A stretch of 64,000 nucleotides of DNA from Micavibrio sp. GTDB taxonomy: Bacteria > Pseudomonadota > Alphaproteobacteria > Micavibrionales > Micavibrionaceae. The stretch lies in NCBI GenBank assembly GCA_026989265.1, contig JALSJP010000016.1, positions 1 through 64,000 of the forward strand. Reading direction: 5' to 3'. The notes under the pieces are model-generated. The model was not told the origin of the DNA. It made no database searches and was given only the letters and a program-made list of their open reading frames with translations. This document shows, piece by piece, positions 8,457-15,947 of this stretch; position 1 is the stretch's first letter; the number at the start of each line of letters is the position of its first letter. Position numbers and translations under genes: made by a program.

Positions 8457-9259
8457 GAAACACAATATTTATATTTTGCTTGATATTCTTATTTTCTATT
8501 ACAAGTGTATTAGCTCAAAATCCCGATAGCAATAAGCCACTGAAAATCACAGCAGATGAAAGCTTGGAATGGCACAGAAATGAGAAATATTTCAAAGCCA
8601 AGAAAAATATCCGCGCAAGTCAGGGGCAAACTACTTTATTATCCGATATATTAACTGCAAAATACCGAGAGGATAAAGGCAAAGCCATAAGCATCCACAC
8701 TATTCAAGCTGATGGAAATGTTGAGATAATATCCCCCGAAAGCAAGGCATATGGCGATAAAGCAATTTATAATATAGATAAAGGCTATGCCGTTATGACG
8801 GGAAATAACTTGCGACTTGTTTCTGACGACCAAAATGTAACGGCGCGCGATAAATTCAAATATTGGATAAATCAAAACCGCCTCGAAGCAATAGGAAAAG
8901 CAAAAGCCGTGCGCCTTGGAGATACGCTAGAAGCTGATAAAATCATCGCTATATTCAAAAAAAATAAGCAAGGAAAGCAAGCCTTAGAAACTCTTGAGGC
9001 TATCGGAAATGTTATAATCACCACCCCTGATGAAGTTTTAACAGGTGATAAAGCAATATATAAAACCACAACTGATATCGCGCAATTACAGGGCAATGTA
9101 GAAATAACCCGCGGACCAAATATTGTTAATGGTGATAAAGCGCAAGTAAACCTAAAAACGAATGTCAGTAAAATATTCGGAAACAGCAAGCAAAACGGCA
9201 GAGTAAGAGCCATATTCTATCCGAACTCCGAAACCAAACCCAAAGCTAAATCAGAATAG
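8453..9259 (+). CDS. lptA: LPS transport periplasmic protein LptA (OstA-like)
   Basis: A periplasmic LPS bridge protein of 268 aa. A signal peptide is evident (MRNTIFIFCLIFLFSITSVLA, cleavage after VLA). The mature part is a run of OstA-type beta repeats: LKITADESLEW, ILTAKYREDKGKA, IQADGNVEI, GDKAIYNIDKG, LEAIGNVIITTPDEVLTGDKAIYKT. The length is above E. coli LptA (185 aa) and suggests extra jellyroll turns. It is translationally coupled to lptC and followed by lptB, the standard cluster. LptD is not in the window. Confidence 0.93.
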   Translation: MRNTIFIFCLIFLFSITSVLAQNPDSNKPLKITADESLEWHRNEKYFKAKKNIRASQGQTTLLSDILTAKYREDKGKAISIHTIQADGNVEIISPESKAYGDKAIYNIDKGYAVMTGNNLRLVSDDQNVTARDKFKYWINQNRLEAIGKAKAVRLGDTLEADKIIAIFKKNKQGKQALETLEAIGNVIITTPDEVLTGDKAIYKTTTDIAQLQGNVEITRGPNIVNGDKAQVNLKTNVSKIFGNSKQNGRVRAIFYPNSETKPKAKSE

Positions 9260-9303
9260 ATTTTACAATGGATTAATATTAGCGCTTATAGTAAAGTTAG
9301 CGA

Positions 9304-10068
9304 ATGAACATAAAAACCATAAAAAAGCCCCGCCTAAAGACTGTCCATAAAGGCTTATCTGCGGTTCATATATCAAAATCATATAAGAAACGTCCCGTCC
9401 TGCGCGATGTTAGCCTAAACATAAATCGCGGTGAGGCTGTGGCCTTGCTAGGGCCTAACGGCGCAGGTAAAACCACGTGCTTTCACATTATAACGGGGCT
9501 TATAGGCTCTGACGGCGGGGCAATATTGCTTGATGGGCAAGATATAACGGATTTGCCTATGTATAGGCGCTCCCGCCTTGGCGTTGGCTATTTGCCACAA
9601 GAAGCATCAATATTTCGTGGATTATCAGTAGAGGATAATTTGCGCGCAGTAATTGAGCTGCAAAATATAAGTAAAGCAGATCAAGAGCTAATGCTTGAAG
9701 ACCTTTTAGCAGAGTTCAGCGTGGGTCATTTAAGGCGCACCCCTGCCCTTGCATTATCAGGAGGAGAGCGCAGGCGCGTTGAGATTGCCCGAGCGCTTGC
9801 TGCTCGCCCCGATTTTATATTGCTTGATGAGCCATTAGCAGGAGTTGACCCGATCGCGGTTAATGATATCCGTAATCTTATATCTCACCTAAAAGATCGC
9901 GGGATTGGCGTATTAATCACCGACCATAATGTTCGTGATTGCCTTGGCATTGTTGATCGCGCATATATACTTCATGATGGCAGAGTCCTTATGGAGGGCG
10001 CGCCCGATGATATTGTAAATAATGAAGATGTGCGCCGCGTTTATCTTGGCGAAGGCTTTTCTTTATAA
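9304..10068 (+). CDS. lptB: LPS export ABC transporter ATP-binding protein LptB
   Basis: The cytoplasmic ATPase that powers LPS extraction by LptF and LptG, which are encoded at 47.1-49.4 kb in this window. The 254-aa protein has Walker [14 protein letters not shown] (about residue 50), the Q-loop in GVGYLPQEASIF, signature ALSGGERRRVEIARAL (about 150), Walker B FILLDEPLAGVDP and the switch His in LITDHNVRDCL. A basic N-terminal extension of about 15 residues precedes the usual start. It lies 44 bp after lptA and 40 bp before rpoN. Confidence 0.96.
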   Translation: MNIKTIKKPRLKTVHKGLSAVHISKSYKKRPVLRDVSLNINRGEAVALLGPNGAGKTTCFHIITGLIGSDGGAILLDGQDITDLPMYRRSRLGVGYLPQEASIFRGLSVEDNLRAVIELQNISKADQELMLEDLLAEFSVGHLRRTPALALSGGERRRVEIARALAARPDFILLDEPLAGVDPIAVNDIRNLISHLKDRGIGVLITDHNVRDCLGIVDRAYILHDGRVLMEGAPDDIVNNEDVRRVYLGEGFSL

Positions 10069-10108
10069 GAAAGGTGATATTTTTACGCGCTCATGCTAGA
10101 ATAAAAAT

Positions 10109-11548
10109 ATGAGCAATATCTCTCAAAAACTCAATATAACGCAATCTCAAAACCTTGTTATGACGCCGCAGTTACAACAAGCCATAAAGCTATTGCAGCT
10201 AAATAATATTGAACTTGGCGAGTTCATAGAAGAGGAGCTGGAAAAAAACCCGCTTCTTGAAAAAGATGAATCTACGCAAGAGGAAAAACAAGAAGCCGCG
10301 ACAAACGAAGAAGGCAAAGATGAAATAGAGACAGCCTTCGAAACTCCTGATAGCTCTGATTTTGACGCGGGATCATCCATGAGCAGTGCAGGCTCTGGCG
10401 GCGATTTAAAATTTGAAAATTCCGAAGATAGCTTTGAAAACCGCATGAGCGCAGAAAAATCATTGCGTGAGCATCTAACAACCCAGCTAAACATGGCTTT
10501 TTCTGATGATCGCGACCTTATTATCGGAGCGCTGCTAATAGATTTACTCGATGAAAGCGGCTATTTGCGGGAAGACCCTCAAATATTGATCGACCGCCTT
10601 GGCTGCTCCTCTGAACGCATAGAAAAATTATTATCTCGCATGAAACAATTCAGCCCAACAGGAATATTTGCGCGCAACCTCTCTGAATGTTTAGCCCTTC
10701 AGCTAGAAGAGCAAGGCAATCTCGACGCTCCTATGAAAATATTTTTGGAAAATATATCCATGCTAGGCGATTATGATTTTAAGGGGCTAGCCGAAAAATG
10801 CGGAGTAAATGATACTTATCTAATGGATATGGTTGAAGAAATTAAACGCCTCAACCCAAAACCCGCCGCAGAATTTGATCATTTAGTGGTGCAAACAGCC
10901 ATTCCCGATGTTTTAATGAAGCGCATGCCAAAAAACTTAGGCGGCGGTTGGCGCGTAGAAATTAACAGCGAAACCCTGCCTAAAGTCCTTGTAAATCAAG
11001 AATATTACACCCAAATATCGCATGGCTCTAGCAGCAAAGAAGATCGCAAATATATAACAACCCAGCTATCCTCCGCCAATTGGCTGGTGCGAGCGATGGA
11101 TCAACGCGCACAAACCATATTAAAAGTAGCAAGCGAGCTAGTCGAGCAACAAGAAGCTTTCTTTGATTACGGGATAGAATTTCTAACCCCACTAACTCTA
11201 AATGATATAGCTCAAAAAATTGAAATGCATGAAAGCACAGTAAGCCGCGTTACAACCAATAAATACATTGGTACTCCCCGCGGAATATTTGAGCTAAAGT
11301 TTTTCTTTTCAAGCGGTCTAACCGCAGAAGACGGCTCTACCCACTCATCCGAAGCAATAAGGGCGCGGATTAAGTCTCTAATTGATGGTGAAGACCCAAA
11401 AAAGATTTTATCAGATGATAAAATCGTTAGTATCTTAAAAGGCGAAAATATCGATATAGCCCGCAGAACCATTGCCAAATACCGCGAAACGATGCATATT
11501 GGCTCATCAGTACAACGGCGCAAACAGAAAAAATCTTGCATCAAATAA
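10109..11548 (+). CDS. rpoN: RNA polymerase sigma-54 factor
   Basis: Sigma-54, needing AAA+ activators for open-complex formation. In the 479-aa protein, region I is the Gln/Leu-rich activator-contact domain (SQNLVMTPQLQQAIKLLQLN, about residues 14-33). An acidic region II follows (about 50-95). The core-binding and DNA-binding region III contains a helix-turn-helix near KIEMHESTVSRVTTNKYIGT and the RpoN box ARRTIAKYRE (about 455), close to the consensus ARRTVAKYRE. It follows lptB and precedes hpf, as in many Proteobacteria; ptsN, often next, is absent here. Confidence 0.97.
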   Translation: MSNISQKLNITQSQNLVMTPQLQQAIKLLQLNNIELGEFIEEELEKNPLLEKDESTQEEKQEAATNEEGKDEIETAFETPDSSDFDAGSSMSSAGSGGDLKFENSEDSFENRMSAEKSLREHLTTQLNMAFSDDRDLIIGALLIDLLDESGYLREDPQILIDRLGCSSERIEKLLSRMKQFSPTGIFARNLSECLALQLEEQGNLDAPMKIFLENISMLGDYDFKGLAEKCGVNDTYLMDMVEEIKRLNPKPAAEFDHLVVQTAIPDVLMKRMPKNLGGGWRVEINSETLPKVLVNQEYYTQISHGSSSKEDRKYITTQLSSANWLVRAMDQRAQTILKVASELVEQQEAFFDYGIEFLTPLTLNDIAQKIEMHESTVSRVTTNKYIGTPRGIFELKFFFSSGLTAEDGSTHSSEAIRARIKSLIDGEDPKKILSDDKIVSILKGENIDIARRTIAKYRETMHIGSSVQRRKQKKSCIK

Positions 11549-11634
11549 TACGGTTTAAGTATGCATAAACTTATTTGTGATATATAATAAATTAATCAAA
11601 ACTTTTATAAACTTCAAGAAGAAGGACGAATACT

Positions 11635-12237
11635 ATGGAAATGACCGTTCAAGGAAAACAAGTAGATGTCGGCAATGCATTACGCGAACATGTAACAGAC
11701 AAGCTAGAAGATATCGATCAGAAATATTTCAACCACGCAACCGCGGCAACTGTAACCTTTTCACGCGAAGGTCATGGTCATTCTTTATTTAAGGTGAACA
11801 TATCATTCAATATTAGTAAGAATATCGATGTGATAACAGAAGCTATTGAGAAAGACCCATATGTTGCTTTTGATACTGCATCTGAAAAAGCGGCAAAACG
11901 TCTTCGCCGTTATAAAAGAAAATTGCGCGATCACCATGGGCGCGTTGACAAAACTCCAGAGTCAGAGCTAATGAAAGCCCGCGCATACACATTTGCACAA
12001 GCAGCATTTGAAACATCCGGGCAAGATAATAATGAAGAAGAAGTTCACGCTGATCCTACAATCATTGCAGAAATTCAAACCCATATCGAAAAAATGAGCG
12101 TATCAGAAGCTGTAATGCGCATGGAACTTGCGGATCAAAACGCTATGATGTTCCGCAATGCAAGCAATGATAAGCTTAATATGGTTTACATGCGCAAAGA
12201 TGGTAATGTTGGCTGGATTGAGCCTGACGATCAATAA
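11635..12237 (+). CDS. hpf: Ribosome hibernation promoting factor, long form
   Basis: Binds the 30S subunit and promotes 100S ribosome dimers in stationary phase. In the 200-aa long form, the N-terminal S30AE domain (residues 1-105, starting MEMTVQGKQVDVGNALREHV) is followed by a linker and a C-terminal dimerisation domain (about 140-200; KMSVSEAVMRMELADQNAMM, DGNVGWIEPDD). The ribosome site GAAGGAC lies 9 nt before the ATG. Position just after rpoN is conserved. A strong terminator follows, closing the rnd-to-hpf gene run. Confidence 0.95.
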   Translation: MEMTVQGKQVDVGNALREHVTDKLEDIDQKYFNHATAATVTFSREGHGHSLFKVNISFNISKNIDVITEAIEKDPYVAFDTASEKAAKRLRRYKRKLRDHHGRVDKTPESELMKARAYTFAQAAFETSGQDNNEEEVHADPTIIAEIQTHIEKMSVSEAVMRMELADQNAMMFRNASNDKLNMVYMRKDGNVGWIEPDDQ

Positions 12238-12270
12238 AATTTACTAATATATTGAGATATAATATCAATT

Positions 12271-12306
12271 ATCACCCCCATTAATTTTTGCGGGGTGATT
12301 TTTTAT
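12271..12306 (+). terminator. Rho-independent terminator after hpf
   Basis: Stem ATCACCCC / GGGGTGAT with a loop of about 13 nt, followed by a run of T. It lies between hpf and the convergent pilin-like gene and is the probable end of the lpt-rpoN-hpf transcript. Confidence 0.85.
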
Positions 12307-12318
12307 ATTCTGCCCTTT

Positions 12319-12993
12319 CTAACGCGCTATTAGGACTTGGTAGTAATGATATGTTCCCGCCGCGGGGGCTACATTGCCCTCAAAGCAATAGGCGGAGCTG
12401 CCATCCATAACATTGCCGCTATCTGATATAGCTAGCCCTGAATAAGTGCCTGCAAATTTTGTCAATGTGATGGAGTCTTCTTCTTGGGGGATTGTCGTAG
12501 TGCCATGTAATTTTTTATTGAGTTGCTGGCAAACGCCCATATCCACATTTTGTAAAAGCATTATAGAATCAACATTTGTTGTTCCTATATTTACTAAATT
12601 ATTAACCGTGAATAACCAAGGCGTTCCATCATTTGCGTTTGGCGGAGGGTGCATCCAGTTAATGCCGCCGCCATTTATGTGGAATATCTCGCATCCATCC
12701 TCTGTGCAGTTTGCGTTTGTGTATCCAGTAATTTTTGTGTTTTCAAAGCTTATTTCTATGTCTTTATAGCCTCGCAGGCGGATTTGCGATACGGCTTGTG
12801 ATAGTATATTGCCATATTCAATTATTTCAGTAGCATAAAGGGCGGCTTTTTCTTCACTTACTTTGCCAATGCCACCGCGCCCACTTTGCGCAACGCTGTA
12901 GGAAAGCGCGGCAAGCAGTGCTACTGCTATTAAAATATAGAATAATATATTTCCTGATTGAGGTTCATTCATTATAGTGTTCTTAATTTTCAT
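12319..12993 (-). CDS. Pilin-like / single-pass exported protein, unknown
   Basis: A 224-aa protein with a short polar N-terminus, one strongly hydrophobic helix (about residues 14-34, SGNILFYILIAVALLAALSY) and an extracytoplasmic remainder. The remainder has paired Cys (CTEDGC around residue 98) and Gly/Asn-rich loops, and ends AGTYHYYQVLIAR. This resembles minor pilins or pseudopilins in architecture, but no prepilin peptidase site of the classical G-FTLIE type is present. M8 (12972) is an alternative start. It is divergent from hsp20. The function is unknown; a role in a surface filament or secretion apparatus is possible. Confidence 0.6.
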   Translation of the reverse strand: MKIKNTIMNEPQSGNILFYILIAVALLAALSYSVAQSGRGGIGKVSEEKAALYATEIIEYGNILSQAVSQIRLRGYKDIEISFENTKITGYTNANCTEDGCEIFHINGGGINWMHPPPNANDGTPWLFTVNNLVNIGTTNVDSIMLLQNVDMGVCQQLNKKLHGTTTIPQEEDSITLTKFAGTYSGLAISDSGNVMDGSSAYCFEGNVAPAAGTYHYYQVLIAR

Positions 12994-13041
12994 TTACACA
13001 ACTCTCACTTTAACTCGTATTCATCTATTCGTGAAGTTTTC

Positions 13042-13071
13042 TTGGAAATATATATAATGTTACTGTATAAT
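13042..13071 (+). promoter_or_regulatory. Putative sigma-70-type promoter for hsp20
   Basis: TTGGAA (13042-13047) and TATAAT (13066-13071) separated by 18 bp, upstream of the Hsp20 start at 13110. The first hexamer is part of CTTGGAA, which also resembles the CTTG-type heat-shock -35, so RpoH use is possible; no matching heat-shock -10 is obvious. Confidence 0.5.
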
Positions 13072-13109
13072 ATTATATAATTCACATATTTTTAGAAGAG
13101 GTCGCCGTA

Positions 13110-13550
13110 ATGACAACGCGTTTATCTTTATTCGATAACCCGCTATTTCTGGGTTTTGATGATTTTGAAAAAACAATTGACCGCTTGCGTAAATCTGGCG
13201 CGGATGGATACCCGCCATATAATATTGAGCAAATTGGAAATAATGGTTTATGCATCACATTGGCTGTGGCTGGATTTTCTATGGGCGAACTTGACGTAGA
13301 AGCCGATAAAAACCAGCTTACTGTGCGCGGAAAGCAGCTTGATGATGAGCAGCGCATTTATCTTCATAGAGGTATTGCGGCGCGTCAATTCCAAAAAAGC
13401 TTTGTTTTAGCTGATGGCATTGAGGTGCGGGGTGCTAACCTAGATAATGGACTTTTGCATATAAGTTTGGAACGGATTATACCCGAATCAAGCGCGGTTA
13501 AGATTAAAATTAACAAGGTTGATAAGAAAAATCTGATAAATCAAAATTAA
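13110..13550 (+). CDS. Small heat shock protein, Hsp20/IbpA family
   Basis: An ATP-independent holdase chaperone of 146 aa. The N-terminus (MTTRLSLFDNPLFLGFDDFE) and the alpha-crystallin domain (about residues 35-125) match the IbpA branch: PPYNIEQIGNNGLCITLAVA, FSMGELDVEADKNQLTVRGK, IAARQFQKSFVLADGIEV, NGLLHISLERIIPE. The C-terminal IxI-type tail is poorly defined (VKIKINKV). It is preceded by a good ribosome site (AGAAGAGG). Downstream is transposase debris, so it is probably monocistronic. Confidence 0.93.
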   Translation: MTTRLSLFDNPLFLGFDDFEKTIDRLRKSGADGYPPYNIEQIGNNGLCITLAVAGFSMGELDVEADKNQLTVRGKQLDDEQRIYLHRGIAARQFQKSFVLADGIEVRGANLDNGLLHISLERIIPESSAVKIKINKVDKKNLINQN

Positions 13551-13566
13551 ATTCATAAGTTTCAAC

Positions 13567-13700
13567 TAGGGTCTGACACCTAACATTTTTAATGCTTTTA
13601 TTATGAACCGGTGCATTATCCATTATTATAGTACTTGGTTTTTTGATCTCTTTAAGTAAACACTCCCTGATCCAGACCTCTACAGTAATAGCGGTGCATG
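13567..13700 (-). pseudogene. IS630-family transposase fragment with element end
   Basis: Reading the minus strand gives TAITVEVWIRECLLKEIKKP followed by STIIMDNAPVHNKSIK. This matches the second catalytic Asp block of IS630/Tc1-type transposases (T-IIMDNA-x-H). The frame has no start and stops matching at the element end: on the plus strand the end reads TAGGGTCTGACACCTAACAT (13567-13586). A near copy of that end is at 26811. The fragment joins an IS5-type remnant at about 13700. It is dead DNA. Confidence 0.7.
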
Positions 13701-13701
13701 C

Positions 13702-13957
13702 ACCTTAGAATAACGGGAATATTGTTTTGTGGCCTCAAAAAATCTCTGTGTGCATCAGAATCATAGACTTTATCTTCTAATATGTAGCAACCATAAATGC
13801 CCTCAAACAAGCGGTTTGCAACAGATATACCGCAGTGTTTTCGCCGATAAGTATCCCTTCAACAGCATGTCCTTCGGATTTCATGGCAAAGTGGAATTTT
13901 ATCGTAGTAGAATCTGCCATCACAAAAAGAATAATTACGGATTTGGGAGGGGTTTTG
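13702..13957 (-). pseudogene. IS5-family transposase fragment, frameshifted
   Basis: Minus-strand frames give TTIKFHFAMKSEGHAVEGIL, then, after a frame change near 13830, ISVANRLFEGIYGCYILEDK and VYDSDAHRDFLRPQNNIPVI. This is the middle of an IS5-type DDE transposase, with the conserved DK-x-YDSD block holding the second Asp. Both ends are missing, and the 3' part is replaced by the IS630-type fragment. It begins immediately past the ancestral stop codon of the HIT gene. Confidence 0.75.
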
Positions 13958-13961
13958 TTAA

Positions 13962-14333
13962 TCAGCTGCCATCTGGCCGAGCGGTTTTCCGCCCAATATT
14001 TCCGCCCAATATATGAACATGGAAATGTGCAACTTCTTGCCCGCCATGAACGCCCGTATTGGCGATAGAGCGAAAACCCGTTTCAGCAATTCCTTTTTCC
14101 CTAGCTATTTTAGCCAAAGCAGCATAAAAGCCCTTAATTTCCTCAGCCGATCCATTAGCACCAAAATCATCAATTGATATATAAGATCCCTTTGGGATAA
14201 GCAAAACATGCACGGGGGCTTTTGGAGCAATGTCATTAAAGGCAAGTACATAATCATCCTCATAAACCTTATCGCAAGGTATCTCACCCCTTAATATTTT
14301 GGCAAAAATGTTATTATCATCATAAATATGCAT
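13962..14333 (-). CDS. HIT family protein (HINT-like nucleotide hydrolase) with frameshifted C-terminus
   Basis: A histidine-triad purine-nucleoside phosphoramidase-type protein. The start MHIYDDNNIFAKILRGEIPC at 14333 has an AAGGGA ribosome site; an in-frame upstream ATG at 14357 is less likely. It has the family blocks FNDIAPKAPVHVLLIPK and FRSIANTGVHGGQEVAHFHVHI; the triad HFHVH is intact. After HILGG, a 13-bp tandem duplication (13987-14012) shifts the frame so that it ends NIGRKTARPDGS. Without one repeat unit the frame reads GGKPLGQMAAD and stops at 13958, the usual family ending. The catalytic core is complete, so the protein may still work, but the C-terminus is altered. Confidence 0.9.
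   Translation of the reverse strand: MHIYDDNNIFAKILRGEIPCDKVYEDDYVLAFNDIAPKAPVHVLLIPKGSYISIDDFGANGSAEEIKGFYAALAKIAREKGIAETGFRSIANTGVHGGQEVAHFHVHILGGNIGRKTARPDGS
13987..14012. repeat. 13-bp perfect tandem duplication inside the HIT gene
   Basis: TTCCGCCCAATAT occurs twice in direct succession (13987-13999 and 14000-14012). Because 13 is not a multiple of three, it frameshifts the last codons of the HIT gene. Removing one unit restores the family-typical end GGKPLGQMAAD. Confidence 0.95.
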
Positions 14334-14401
14334 CATTATTCCCTTTAATTTTTTCATATATTATTGTATAGCTAAGCTCATAAATAATAGGAAGTAAAGT
14401 G

Positions 14402-14761
14402 ATGTTTTTAACAATGCTTAAGTGCAAATTGCACCGCGCAACAGTGACACAAGCTGATCTAAACTATGAAGGCTCTATCACTATTGATAAGGACTTGATG
14501 GATCAAGCGGGCATTCTTGTTAATGAACAAGTCGAGATTTTGGACATTACTAACGGCGCGCGCCTTACTACCTACGCGATTGAGGGTGAGCGCGGCTCTG
14601 GCATAATCGGCATTAACGGCGCGGCGGCTCATCTGGTTAAAACTGGTGATCTAGTTATTATTTGCGCCTATGCAGGTATGAGCGAGGAAAAGGCACAAAA
14701 TTATAAGCCAACTATTTTGCTACTTGATGAAGATAATAAGGTTAAGGGAAACTCTATTTAG
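14402..14761 (+). CDS. panD: Aspartate 1-decarboxylase
   Basis: Makes beta-alanine for pantothenate and CoA. It is a pyruvoyl enzyme made as a 119-aa proenzyme. [20 protein letters not shown] aligns with the E. coli start, and the self-cleavage site is the Gly-Ser in NYEGSITID (about residues 23-24). The later blocks [15 protein letters not shown] and [20 protein letters not shown] are typical. I chose ATG 14402 over GTG 14399 because AGGAAG lies at proper spacing and the N-terminus matches the family. It is divergent from the HIT gene; no other pantothenate gene is nearby. Confidence 0.96.
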   Translation: MFLTMLKCKLHRATVTQADLNYEGSITIDKDLMDQAGILVNEQVEILDITNGARLTTYAIEGERGSGIIGINGAAAHLVKTGDLVIICAYAGMSEEKAQNYKPTILLLDEDNKVKGNSI

Positions 14762-14824
14762 TCACTTGACGAATCGCAAGCCATATTCATAATCAATAAA
14801 TACAATGATAAAGGAGTAACTATA

Positions 14825-15145
14825 ATGTCCATTAAATCCGTAGATGATACTAATTTCGAAGAAGAAGTAATAAATTCAGACATGCCAGTGCTTGTTGATT
14901 TTTGGGCGGAGTGGTGCGGTCCTTGCAAAAACCTACTACCAATCATCGAAGAAGTCGCAAATGAAATGGGCGATAAAGTCAAAATCGTAAAAATAAATAT
15001 CGAAGAAGCTCCCGAATCCCCAACAAAATACGGCTTGCGCGGAGTTCCTACATTGATGCTATTTAAAGGCGGTAAAGTTGTAGATACCAGAGTTGGCGGA
15101 ATGCCAAAATCTCAGCTAACTGACTGGCTAACCGATAAAGTTTAA
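14825..15145 (+). CDS. trxA: Thioredoxin
   Basis: A cytosolic dithiol-disulfide oxidoreductase of 106 aa, the full length for the family. The active site is FWAEWCGPCK (about residues 26-35), with the buried Asp in VLVDFW and the cis-Pro in RGVPTLMLF. GGA-type ribosome site (AAAGGAG) before the ATG. It stands 63 bp after panD on the same strand. It could supply electrons to the class I ribonucleotide reductase encoded at 40.7 kb. Confidence 0.97.
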   Translation: MSIKSVDDTNFEEEVINSDMPVLVDFWAEWCGPCKNLLPIIEEVANEMGDKVKIVKINIEEAPESPTKYGLRGVPTLMLFKGGKVVDTRVGGMPKSQLTDWLTDKV

Positions 15146-15151
15146 AACTAT

Positions 15152-15199
15152 TTCTACTTAGACAATTATAAAGCATTAACGGGAGCAAGTAGAATTTTA
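15152..15199 (+). terminator. Possible terminator after trxA
   Basis: TTCTACTT (15152-15159 region) pairs with AAGTAGAA (15187-15194), which is followed by TTTTAT. The loop is long (about 28 nt), so this is weak evidence. Confidence 0.3.
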
Positions 15200-15285
15200 T
15201 TGATAGATTTCAGCTTTGATTTATTATTCTTATGGGCGAACTAGGGTTTGGTATAGTTCTCGGCAATAGAGAGCCTTAATACATA

Positions 15286-15855
15286 TTAACTAGGAAACAT
15301 AACAACGTTATCCGCTTCAAAGCCAGTTATTGGTGGCGTTAGTGAAGCACCCGCGCCAATAGATTTTTGCTGCATGGATATAACTTCATCAATAATAATC
15401 ATATGTGACTGAAGTTGCGGCGTTATGATATTTAAGAATTTTACAATATTTGGGTTTGTGATCTCGAATGAAAGTTGGCAAAGCTCAATAAGTTCAATGA
15501 AATCTGCGATATCTTCATATATGATATCTACCATATTTATTTGTGCTTCTGACCATATCTCGGGGTTTTCTTCGGCTAGGCTAGTTTTAGCTGAATAACG
15601 CTCTATCAGGCGATCACATTCCATATGCAAGAATGTTAAATCATTGGAGCTTATGGTCTCAAAATTTGCAATCTCCTTCATTACAAAAGCAGAGCATAAT
15701 AATGCTTCATCTGCGCTGAAATTCCCTAAAAGTTCGTGCAGGGCATAATTTTCCTCCGCGTTTGGAATCTGATTAGTAATTAGCATATCACGCACTATTA
15801 AAGGCATTTGCATTTTATTTTTAAGTAGTGCCATTTGTTTGTTATCTTGAGCCAT
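15286..15855 (-). CDS. Hypothetical helical protein, 189 aa
   Basis: Not recognised. I chose ATG 15855 (MAQDNKQMALLKNKMQMPLI) because AGGAGA precedes it, although the frame is open further upstream. The predicted protein is mostly alpha-helical, acidic and soluble, without signal peptide or membrane helix. Blocks such as FSADEALLCSAFVMKEIANF and DIADFIELIELCQLSFEITN suggest a helical bundle, perhaps resembling histidine-phosphotransfer or hemerythrin-like folds, but no conserved His pattern is visible. The C-terminus is VMFPS. It is divergent from comM. Confidence 0.6.
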   Translation of the reverse strand: MAQDNKQMALLKNKMQMPLIVRDMLITNQIPNAEENYALHELLGNFSADEALLCSAFVMKEIANFETISSNDLTFLHMECDRLIERYSAKTSLAEENPEIWSEAQINMVDIIYEDIADFIELIELCQLSFEITNPNIVKFLNIITPQLQSHMIIIDEVISMQQKSIGAGASLTPPITGFEADNVVMFPS

Positions 15856-15947
15856 ATCATTTCTCCTTGTCCTTTCCTTCTTAATGGTTGAAAGTGAATA
15901 AATTGTTAACAAAGCTATTATTTTTTGTAATTTAAGAAGGTCTTGCC

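Noticed and set aside
12994-13109. ROSE-type RNA thermometer ahead of hsp20
   Set aside because: The leader is short and no U-rich anti-ribosome-site hairpin (UYGCU type) pairs with the AGAAGAGG ribosome site.
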